The notes beneath the pieces are model-generated. The model ran no database searches. It had not been told where the DNA came from and worked only from the letters and a program-made list of their open reading frames with translations. A stretch of 64,000 bases of DNA from Armigeres subalbatus (Eukaryota > Arthropoda > Insecta > Diptera > Culicidae), in the NCBI RefSeq assembly GCF_024139115.2, contig NC_085139.1:13301533-13365532 (forward strand). The letters run 5' to 3'. Position numbers and translations under genes: made by a program. Shown piece after piece: positions 33,340 through 41,929 of the stretch. Every line of letters starts with the position of its first letter. Positions within the stretch are counted from its first letter, which is position 1.

Positions 33340-33900
33340 TATTTCAAAAAAGAATTTCTGAAGGAATTTTCAGAAGAAAACCTTAAGAAATTTCTTAAGG
33401 TCCTAAGAAGTTCCGAAGCAATTCCTGAGGTGAATTTCAAAGAAAAACCATTTTTCATTTGTGGAGATTTTTTGAAAGAATTCCTGGAGAAATTCTCGAT
33501 CGAACTTCGGACAAAATTTTTGAAGGTATTTTAGAATGAGTTTCTTGATGACTTACAGAATTAATTCCTGAATATATTTCCTAGGGAATTATTTAAGGTA
33601 TTTGAAAATCTGTAGAAATTTTCGAAGGAACTCGTGCAGTAAGTTCCCAAGGAATTCTTGAGATTATCCGACTATCCGCTATCTCGATATTTTGGGAGTT
33701 TTTCTCGGCATGTAGTCTTTATTCTGGAGTCAAAACTGAAATTGTTTTACTACTGTCCGGACTTTCGAAGAAATTCCTGGAGAAATATAAGATTTTCTGT
33801 GTAAATACAAAAAAAATCCATTTAACATTTCTTCGTAAATTCCTTTCAGAATTCTTTCGGATATTCCTTCAGAAATGCATTTAATTTTTTTATTCTTTAT
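33340..33900. repeat. AATTC-rich degenerate tract
   Basis: Units such as GAATTTCTGAAGGAATTTTC, GAATTCCTGGAGAAATTCTC and AATTCCTGAATATATTTCC run almost without interruption for over 500 bp. Confidence 0.65.
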
Positions 33901-33998
33901 TAAAGAGTTGATGTGATGTTTTCGACTGTTGTACTGAATGTTGTTTGACTGTTATCGGCTCTTTCAGTCTTATAAAGCAGCTAAAACGTTTTAGCGTA

Positions 33999-34045
33999 TA
34001 TTTTCCGATGTTTCGGTGTATATTTCACCTTCTTCAGGGATGGGG
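33999..34045 (-). ncRNA. Hammerhead-ribozyme-like motif, PLE family 3, left
   Basis: On the - strand: TCC, CTGAAGA (34037-34031), one extra A, stem II GGTG/CACC with a 7-nt loop, GAAA (34014-34011), CA, then cleavage dinucleotide TC and GGA. Stem II is perfect here. Stem I is only about 3 bp. Confidence 0.55.
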
Positions 34046-34326
34046 GGCCCTCCTTAGCCGTGCGGTAAGATGCGCGGCTACAAAGCAAGATCATGCTTCG
34101 ATTCGATTCCCGGTCCGGTCTAGGAAATTTTCGGGTTGGAAATTGCCTCGACTTCCCTGGGCATAAAAGAATCATCGCGTTAGACTCATGATATACGAAT
34201 GCAGAAATGGTAACTCGCAGTTAATAATTGTGCCTCGCAGTTAATAACTGTGGAAGTGCTTAATAAACACTAAGCTGCGAGGCGGCAATGTCCCAGTGGT
34301 GGATGTAATTCCAATGAAGAAGAAGT
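34044..34326 (+). mobile_element. Feilai-type tRNA-derived SINE, near full length
   Basis: GGGGGCCCTCCTTAGCCGTG with box A (TTAGCCGTGCGGTAAG, about 34063) and box B (GATTCGATTCCC, about 34098), body CTAGGAAATTTTCGGGTTGG, and 3' part AAGCTGCGAGGCGGC ending in GAAGAAGAAG. Transcribed by Pol III in its family. Inserted next to the left hammerhead of the PLE-end pair. Confidence 0.9.
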
Positions 34327-34449
34327 GTGTGTCTCTTGGTGTGTCCTGTATGACATAACGCTGTCAATTAAACAAATAGATACGCTAGATCACTAGTGCG
34401 CGGGCGATAAATTCAAAGAAGCTTTTATCGAACGTGTAGGTGGGATGAA

Positions 34450-34660
34450 GTTTGAACAACACCAAAAAAACATCACTTGTCATAAGACGAGTTTGTACCA
34501 TCCCATTTAATTCCACCACATGATTGTACCATAACAGATACGCATTTCGACCTCAACAGTAAGGTCGTCTTCAGTGTCTCGTACTTGACTCGAATTAAAT
34601 GGGATGGTACAAACTCATCTTATGACAAGTGAAGACATTCCACTAAAAAGCTCAAAATAA
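34450..34660 (-). mobile_element. PLE terminal repeat fragment (family 2) with inverted arms
   Basis: CATAAGACGAGTTTGTACC and CATCCCATTTAATTCCACC precede a - strand hammerhead block (34526-34584). Then AATTAAATGGGATGGTACAA and CTCATCTTATGACAAGTGAA give the inverse, so the fragment is partly palindromic. Confidence 0.65.
34526..34584 (-). ncRNA. Hammerhead-ribozyme-like motif, PLE family 2, second copy
   Basis: On the - strand: GACA, CTGAAGA (34574-34568), extra C, stem II GACCT/AGGTC, GAAA (34548-34545), TGCGTA, TC, TGTT. Relative to 28168 the G.U pair in stem II is a Watson-Crick pair (GGCCT to GACCT), and TGTC to TGTT keeps stem I through a wobble. The outer GTAC/GTAC pair is kept. Confidence 0.65.
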
Positions 34661-34782
34661 TTGTCTTAACCAAAAAACAGTGCAAATAATGAGAAATAAT
34701 GTGAACCGTAGTGAGACGCCATTGTTAATTGACAACGTTATGTCATACAGGGCACACACATACCCAACAAAATGTAGCCTCT

Positions 34783-34828
34783 AAATCCCTGAAGAAGGTG
34801 AAATATGCACTGAAACGTCGGAAAATAG
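34783..34828 (+). ncRNA. Hammerhead-ribozyme-like motif, PLE family 3, right
   Basis: TCC, CTGAAGA (34789-34795), extra A, a stem II that needs one bulge (AGGTG/CACT), GAAA (34812-34815), CG, TC, GGA. Somewhat decayed compared with its inverted partner at 33999-34045. Confidence 0.5.
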
Positions 34829-34910
34829 ACGCAACAAAGTTTTAACTGTTTTATAAGACTGAATCAGCCGATAATAGTCAAACAAAATTTATTATAGAGG
34901 TTTTCAACCC

Positions 34911-35582
34911 TTGACTGGTTCACCTCTTTGAAATTCATTTAAAAATTCTGTTAGAAAATCTTTTAGGGTTCTCTTTCAGGTATTCCTTCAAGAATTGAGT
35001 CGGAAAGTCATCAGAAATTGATTTGGACATTCACCCAGGGTTCCTTCAGAAAACCTTTCGGAAAGACCTCAGAAATTCATCCAGGAAGTCCTTAGGAAAT
35101 TTTTCCAAAAAACCATACAAAATCATGCAGGAATAATTCCGGAAAGAATTCTAATTTGAGGGAATTTATAAAATAATTTTCGAAGAAATTTGCAAAGGTA
35201 ACTTATTTTTACTTATAAAACAAGAATTCTTAAAGGAATTTAAAAGAAATTTTCGAAGGTCTACTGGGATTTCTGAAAGAGTTGCTAAAGGAATTTCCGG
35301 AAGAATGTCCATAGAGATTCCTATATATAAGAGGTGAGCCAGCCTGGGACTGAAAACCTCCTAAACAAAGACAAAAAAAATCCTATAGGAAATTCAGAAT
35401 AAAAAAATGCTGGAGAAAGTTCTAAATAAATTCCAGAGGAAAATTTCGAAAGAATACCAAAAATATCTTCATAGAGCTTCCAAAGAAATTCTTTAGGGAA
35501 TTACTGGAAGAATTTCTGTTAGAAATTCCTAAAAGAAATTCTTGAAGGAATTTTAAAAAAAAACTTAAATCAAATCCCGAAG
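34911..35582. repeat. AATTC-rich degenerate tract
   Basis: Continuous imperfect units (GAAATTCATCCAGGAAGTCC, AATTTCCGGAAGAATGTCC, GAAATTCCTAAAAGAAATTC). At 35330 GAGGTGAGCCAGCCTGGG interrupts the pattern. Confidence 0.6.
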
Positions 35583-35612
35583 GATGCGTTGCGTTGCGTT
35601 GCGTTGCGTTGT
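35583..35612. repeat. (GCGTT)n pentanucleotide repeat
   Basis: Five GCGTT units in a row. Followed by TGTAACGGAGTATTCCG. Confidence 0.85.
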
Positions 35613-36619
35613 AACGGAGTATTCCGTAGATTGCATACTGATAGCTGTCTTATATATTCTTTAGTTTTCTTACCCCAATTGCTTATGGATTTCCATTTAG
35701 CATTTAATGGTAATCCAATTGGTCCAAAATGCTAAAGCATGAAAGCTACCATTGCTGGCCACGCCCATCTTCTCCGTTACTAGGAAAGTGAAGGAAATGA
35801 TGATATGACATCTACTTAACGAGAGGCCAGCGACTCACCGACGCCCTCATAGATGTCAAGGAGTTGGATGGTTCAAAGGGTATACAGTTTAGGAGTATCA
35901 TTATGAGCAAACGATATAAAATTTGTGTAAAAACGTTGGGAGTGAGTTTGCTAAGAAATGAATGTCACTCCGTTATCCTGACTTCATTATGATTTTCCTT
36001 GGATGGCGCGAAGGTATTAGCCTTGCCCTGACTAATAAGCCTAGGTTTAAGCGCCTTTGCTCGCTCTCTGAAACGAAAAAGAGTAAAATATATTTATAAT
36101 CCCTCCCCCCTTTTTCTAATTTAAAATATCAAATTACTTTGATCAATAAACGATCGTATGAATGAATACGCAAATATGAATAATAAAATGTTCATTCAAT
36201 GATAGCAATTTTCTGAAAATGTTTTTTATTGTTAAATAACCATTTGACAAAGCAATGCACAAAACAAAATACTCATTTGAACCTACAATTTCCGAAGCGC
36301 TAATGAGAGTGTGATAAAATCTACTGTTTCTTGATAACCATGCTTGAATTGTACACAAATTATGTAGGGTAATGACAAGAAAGATATTTTTGACACACTT
36401 TAGTAGTTCGAATTGCAAGTGATGCGCAGTTCGGTTTGGTATCGCCACTAATGTCTAATGTCTCAGATTGCTCAATTTTATTTCGTTTTACATGGGCTGT
36501 AAAATAATGAGGTGACATAACTATACGTCCAATATCGCTCTGCTTTCACAAGTTCCTACTTCATGCTTTCCACATATCATGACTATGAGCACAGAGAAGA
36601 GACATCGCAGCTAGAACAG
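35613..36619. other. Intergenic stretch, nothing recognised
   Basis: About 1 kb. GCATTTAATGG and CCATTTAGCATTTAATGG-like words recur near 35700, and GGCCAGCGACTCACCGACG stands out as GC-rich, but no gene or element end was recognised. Confidence 0.35.
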
Positions 36620-36621
36620 TA

Positions 36622-36741
36622 GTGCTGTCCAATGAGAGCTTGAAGTAGCTTGAAGTTTCTCTCGATCCTGCCCATGCCCATTTGTTGACAAAAAAGAACG
36701 AGCAGGACGGGAACTACATCGATCTGCTCATTGGACAGCAT
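36622..36741. mobile_element. Short TIR MITE, 120 bp, TA target duplication
   Basis: GTGCTGTCCAATGAGAGC is mirrored by GATCTGCTCATTGGACAGCA, with TA on both sides. Confidence 0.7.
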
Positions 36742-37418
36742 TAGTGTTTCTGGAAGTGCATCCTAGGCAATGGGCCATTCTAAAAATAGCAATATTGAGG
36801 AGGGGCACTACGAGCTATGTTCATCAAAATGTGCACATGTCCTGGAATCATGCAAATGGAGTAAAAATACACTACCCGGAAGCAATAGCGGATATGGCAG
36901 CCCCATTACGGATAAGAAACCTTGAGCTAACAACCTACAAATTATTTCTTCATATTTTTTTTCAAAAGCATGCTTTAAGAGAACCATTACGACAGGTCAG
37001 CAAACGCCGGCTTGAGCATACCACTGAAAGTATTTCGTTGAAGACCTGAAAAAAGGTGGCACCGTAGAATACCAATGAACTACTATCAAGAACAAATGCA
37101 TCGCCATCAGCGAGAACAAGCTGGGTGAACCGTGCGATCAACTAGGGGCCTATGGGTCTATGATCCTATGGAGACACTGTCAAAACGTACGCAAACGTAT
37201 GTATTCTGAGTAGCTCTTCTGTGCCCCATGCTGCTGAGCGATGTGCAGCAGATTGACAATCCCCGCTAAATACTTCACAAAACTGGCGTACAGTGCCGCC
37301 GATTTCGACGACAGTTTAGAAAGTTATCAATGGTCCGATTCAGCATTTAAGCTTTGCTTTGACTGTACACATCGTAGTTGCTAGTCGTGATTGGCCGAGA
37401 AACAACAAATATGCAGTA
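36742..37418. other. Intergenic stretch with one half-TIR
   Basis: CTGTCAAAACGTACGCAAAC at 37174 followed by ATTCTGAGTAGCTCTTC is a single arm of the element at 28098-28632. The frame at 36744-37049 resembles nothing known. Confidence 0.4.
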
Positions 37419-38282
37419 AGGTACCCCGGGGCAAGTGAAAATACGGGGTAAGTGGGTACTATGGCTGCCGATTAATCGGTGTACGTTTTTAATAGTAACA
37501 ATGTTCTAGAAAGATGAAGCAGAACTATCAACGAATTCACCTGACACAAAAGTATTTGAAATCAAAACCATTTCCGACACCATGCTAATGGTATTGCTAA
37601 ACTACCGGCAAAAGCTATTACTTTTATTTTATTTCAATAGATTTCCAACAAAATTTCGTGGCATTTCGTTCATTACAAATTTACAACACTGCGCATCGCC
37701 TGAATAAAAACGTTGCTTTAGAAGTTCTAATTTATGTAATAATGTGTGTTCTAAACAGAGAAACATTCATTCGAAAAGTGAACAAAGATTTGCTTATCCT
37801 CTCCATCTAACACATTTAGTAAGAAAGTAAGTTTATGGAAAGCCAGGCAACAGACAATTATACAGTGAACCGGCTGTTGTCTTGTTTTTATATCTGCTAA
37901 CATTGTAATCCCTTTCTTTTTTCAAAAACAAAAGTCTGACAAGCCATAAACATCCATCCATGATCTGAAATACTACGACTCAGAAATAACATGAACATTA
38001 TATCTACATTCTTCAAATTAGTTTCGCTCGACAATATAAAGCAGAATAGGTCCCACTTGCCCCGTTTGAAGGGGTAAGTGGGTCCCACAGGTAAATTTAT
38101 TTTTGTCACTACCAGTATTGTTTGTAACTGTATAAATGGCTTACAACACGTCTACACTTCAACAATGGAAGCATATAATGATGTATCCGTGGTTAATGTC
38201 CTGAAATACCCTGTTTTCTAAGTATCCGTTAACAATTTTGCTGAACTAGCGTTTTTTAGGTCCCACTTGCCCCGGGGTACCT
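37419..38282. mobile_element. AGGTACCCCGGGG TIR element, TA target duplication
   Basis: AGGTACCCCGGGGCAAGTG at the left is mirrored by CACTTGCCCCGGGGTACCT at the right, flanked by TA. Subterminal copies (GGGGTAAGTGGG at 37443 and 38069) repeat the motif inside. The ends resemble the 3.2-kb element at 20023-23229. No transposase is seen in 864 bp. Confidence 0.85.
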
Positions 38283-38374
38283 TATGCACAGCTCACCAAT
38301 TGAATAGCCTTCTTGGGAGTCAATTCTCACTATACATCTTTGGAGTTTCATTAATTCAAGACCAACAATGATGC

Positions 38375-38660
38375 CGGTTACGTCCTAACAGTCAATGTAG
38401 GATTAGAAGAGGGAAATTAGTTCGACACTCATTATTCGCGAAGTCGAAGCAAAATTCTTCACACAAACAATGACAGTTCTTTATGAGTTTTTACAGTAGA
38501 GCAACAGAGAGGAGGAGATAGCGGCCATGTTTCACTCAAACTCTGACAGATAGCAATGGGATTTCCCATAGGAGGGAAGAGCAAAATTTGCTTCGACTTC
38601 GCGAATACTACAAGAGACCAAGGAATCCTCTGCATCTCAAAAAGTGAGTAATACGAGATA
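38375..38660. repeat. Dispersed repeat split by a MITE
   Basis: Matches 7230-7350 (TTACGTCCTAACAGTCAATG, ATTAGTTCGACACTC, then AGAGACCAAGGAATCCTCTG after the MITE). Confidence 0.6.
38435..38605. mobile_element. TIR MITE, 171 bp, TA target duplication
   Basis: TTCGCGAAGTCGAAGCAAAA is mirrored by TTTGCTTCGACTTCGCGAA, with TA on both flanks. It interrupts the dispersed repeat above. Confidence 0.85.
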
Positions 38661-38999
38661 GGGATAGTTGATTAGTTTGGAAAGTGATTCATGGGAAGTC
38701 ACCTTGGCAAGCGACTAAATATTTATTGTGAGAAGTTATTTTCAAGACACGAAGACGAAAATCGTGTTTCAAATCAATCCAATGCGAAATCAATATGATT
38801 CGTTTAATAAACTCATACAACACGAATTCCTCATTGAGGTTTACCATAGATTTCTTCAATAATTCGTCCAAAAATCCTGCATTATACTCAAGGCGACTGG
38901 CTTCAATTCATGGTAGGGTATAGGAAAATGTTGGACTCTCTATGCATCTGAGCATCATCGAGTTAGGTTCATGACAAAGGATGCTAAACTATTGAACAG

Positions 39000-39370
39000 G
39001 ATTAGAATTTCTCGATCAAAAAATCTGGGAAACGTCTAATTCATTGCTCAAAATTCCCCCGATAATTGAATTTCTAAAAATGGCAGAAAAAACTTCCCTG
39101 ACTTCTTAAATAAGAATTTTATTGAAATGGTAAAAAAAGGAACTCCCCAGAAGTTCGGTAGAAGAAATTCCCTGGGAACACGGATCGGACATTTTCCAGA
39201 ATTCGTAAAGAAAATGTCCCCATATTTCGAGAGGAATAAATTTATCAGAGTTTTCGAAAGAGAATTTGTTCAGAATATCTGACATGGGCGAGCGATTCCC
39301 CAGGATCATCGGAAGAAATTCCTCCAAATTTCTGAAGGAGGAATTCCTCTGAACTTTTGAGGGAGAGAAT
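39000..39370. repeat. AATTC-rich degenerate tract
   Basis: Includes AATTTCTAAAAATGGC, GAAATTCCCTGGGAACACGG and GGAAGAAATTCCTCCAAATT. Confidence 0.55.
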
Positions 39371-39384
39371 CCTTGTGTTTCCGG

Positions 39385-39600
39385 TCCAGAGAAAAGATAT
39401 TTTAGTTACTAGATAAAGATTGTCGCTGTCGTCGCTGTCCGGAACATCTTTTGCTGGCGAGGATAGGGGGGCTATAGTCAAAGAAGAAAAATCCATACGA
39501 TTTGACAGCTTGATACCCAACATGTTCCGGATAGCAGAACAAAGGGAGCAGAAGCGACAATCTTCATCTAGTAACTAAAATATCTTTTGTCCAGAGCCTA
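39385..39600. mobile_element. TIR MITE related to 16318-16504
   Basis: AAAGATATTTTAGTTACTAG is mirrored by CTAGTAACTAAAATATCTTT, and AAGATTGTCGCT by AGCGACAATCTT. The core in reverse (CCTCGCCAGCAAAAGATG, CATGTTGGGTA) matches the MITE in the RTE remnant at 16 kb. Confidence 0.8.
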
Positions 39601-40461
39601 GAGCGTAGCTAATGAAAAATTCTATTGGAACTAACTTTTTATTTAGTTTTCTATTTTTACAGTCACGGTTATACAGTGACACGGCAAATGCTGGGTAAAG
39701 CGTACCATTGGTACTTCGCGTACCTGAAGGAATAAAAAATAGAACCCATTTTGCGGTCCTTAGCCTCTTACCCAGTAACTCATATCCCTATCTCCTCGTG
39801 GCGCTGGCCGGGAAACGAGCAACTTTAGGGATGATCGGGTAACCAACCCCGGTGGGAACTATGGTCGTATGCTGACAGGGAAGGGGGGATTTGCTACTCT
39901 CCGGAGGTGCAAATCTGATCGAGCGTCTGTTCTCCATGTTAGCGGCGGCTGATCATCGTCCGAGTGCCAGCGAGGGACTCTAAACTAAACTGTGCACACC
40001 ATGTTGCATCGTATCAGCATCGAGAATGCAGCCCCTTTAACGCAATGCAGGTAGCGCAACCCTGGTAAGGCAGCCTACCGAATATTCTACAGTTACCAAG
40101 AAAGGCAAAAGTAGAACAAACGGATTGATTCAACGGCAACAGACCCGGCAACGATTGGAAAGTCGGATTTTGGAACGTGAGAAGTTTGAATGAACCCGCA
40201 CGTGTTGGGTTCCTGCCTCGTGAGCTGCAGAAGGTCGGCGTGAGTGTGGCAGCAATCCAGGAAATACGGTGGCTCAGAACTGGAGAACGTGAATTCCGGG
40301 CGGTGGATCCCATAGCGAACACTTCATTCAAGTACCACATTTACTATAGCGGCGGTGACAGAGCAGAACGAGGAGTTGGCTTCATGGTGATCGGGAATCA
40401 GATCTGTAATGTTTGGTAAAATGGACGAACCCTTTTGGGCAGTCTGTGAAATGATACGATA

Positions 40462-40653
40462 TTAGGTTCTGCAGCGTCTGAACGTAACCTCAATCTGGTG
40501 ACAGGTCAGTAGTACTTCTTGTTGGACTCAGCGACAGCCAACCAATCACGAACTCGACCCTTGTCGGAGTCAGTCGAAAGTACTACTGAACTGTCAAAAA
40601 AGTTCATTCGACGAGGACCGAATTCATTCGTGACGTCATGCTGCAGAACCTAA
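40462..40653. mobile_element. MITE 1 in the gypsy 5' LTR, 192 bp
   Basis: TTAGGTTCTGCAGC is mirrored by GCTGCAGAACCTAA; the inner arms pair CAGTAGTACTT with AAGTACTACTG. It sits at a TA-rich site of the LTR. Confidence 0.85.
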
Positions 40654-41055
40654 TGGAACGTACACACGGTCAAGCAGTTCGACCAACATTGACTCCACCT
40701 CCCGTTTATTCAAACATCCATGAAGTTTTCCCAACAGCGGCACGAACAATCAATTTATTCGACCAACAATATCACACACGAACGACCGAAGCGCCAACTT
40801 GAGCACCAACCATCAAAAAATACATGGGAGTTTGTGCAACTTCACTACAAATGCTCAAACATGTTCGGCGAACCTTGACTCCACCCCCGACAACTCAAAC
40901 CAAAATCAAACCGTTTTAATTTTTTCCAACCGAGCCGCCAACTGTCAAATGGTTGTTCGAACAACTTCACACACGTTCCAACAAAGCAGCAACCGAAGCG
41001 TTTTCTTGGGGTGGAGTCAATGTTCGTCGAACTGCTTGACTGGTGTGTACGTTGC
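40654..41055. mobile_element. MITE 2 in the gypsy 5' LTR, 402 bp, TAA target duplication
   Basis: ACGTACACACGGTCAAGCAG then TTCGACCAACATTGACTCC is mirrored by GGAGTCAATGTTCGTCGAAC and TGCTTGACTGGTGTGTACGT. TAA is present at 40651-40653 and 41056-41058. The 3-bp duplication recalls PIF/Harbinger-type MITEs. Confidence 0.85.
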
Positions 41056-41929
41056 ATAATATGTATGAAGAGAGAGAAACGATAAGTTGTAAAATGAATT
41101 TATCTTGCTGAGAATAAATTGTGACCGGAGTCGGTCTCTTGTTATCTGAACTCCATACGAAGCAGACGTGTATTTCTAAATTGTTAAAAAAGAACCCCTA
41201 GCGTTGAATATATTAAGTGGCGACGAGTTGAAAATCGTTTATAAGTCTAATAAGTGAAATAGTTAAATAAAAGAAAGTTACTTTTCACGTAGCGGTTAGT
41301 GGAAGCGTGCGTAAAAAAAAACCGTGTAGCGTGAGACTTTTCGATTTTTGCAAGTCGTATCTTGGTACGTTAGTTAGTCAGTGAGCTGGTGAAAATTATA
41401 AGCAGCTGGCGGATAGTCAAACGTGTAGATAACAAACGGATAGTTTGGTGTAAAAGTGCAAAAATCTCCGTTAAAGGTACAAAGTCGGTGTTAAAAACGT
41501 CACGTGGACTATCAAAAGTAGTTACGCCATTACATTTTTATTCATTGTACCGCTTGGTCCGCCATATGCGATAGGCGCAGAAGTGGAATTGACAAAAGAA
41601 CCATTGTTCTGTTCAACAGAGCTTTTTTCCTGGCAAAGAGAGACGTTGCTGTGATTTTGTGGTGAGAGTGAACGCAGAGAAAAATACCCGACGGACATAG
41701 GTAAGCTTGGTGAAAAGCAGAAGAAAGCGAACGGTGACTACAGTGCGTCGTAAGGAACACGACGACGGTCCGACTGGCCGTATTGCGAAAGTGAGAAGCA
41801 GTAGAGAAGAAGAGTGAGTGTTCAGAGTGGTGGTACAACGGCGGTGCCCAACAGAGCAGCCAAGGCATACTCATCAAAGCTAACACAGCGTAAGAAGGAG
41901 CGAATTGAGAAACCGGTGGGTGAACACCG

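Larger units (their letters stand above)
33925..34910. mobile_element. Inverted pair of PLE ends (family 3) enclosing a SINE and another PLE end
   Basis: The left end (33950-34045, - strand) and right end (34780-34900, + strand) mirror each other: GACTGTTATCGGCTCTTTCA versus TGAATCAGCCGATAATAGTC, and CACCTTCTTCAGGGAT versus ATCCCTGAAGAAGGTG. Between them are ATGACATAACG.TGTCAATTA (about 34350) and its inverse (about 34730), a Feilai SINE and a family-2 PLE fragment. No PLE coding sequence remains. Confidence 0.65.
40405..41216 (+). repeat. 5' LTR of the gypsy element, with two MITEs
   Basis: The LTR sequence is 40405-40461 and 41059 to about 41216; the rest is two tandem MITEs. The end is placed just before TGGCGACGAG. 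About 26 bp at the LTR end (GAACCCCTAGCG...) are absent from the 3' copy. Confidence 0.8.

Noticed and set aside
36744..37049. 101-residue + strand frame
   Set aside because: No known motif, alternative start, and it lies between MITE pieces; no evidence of coding.
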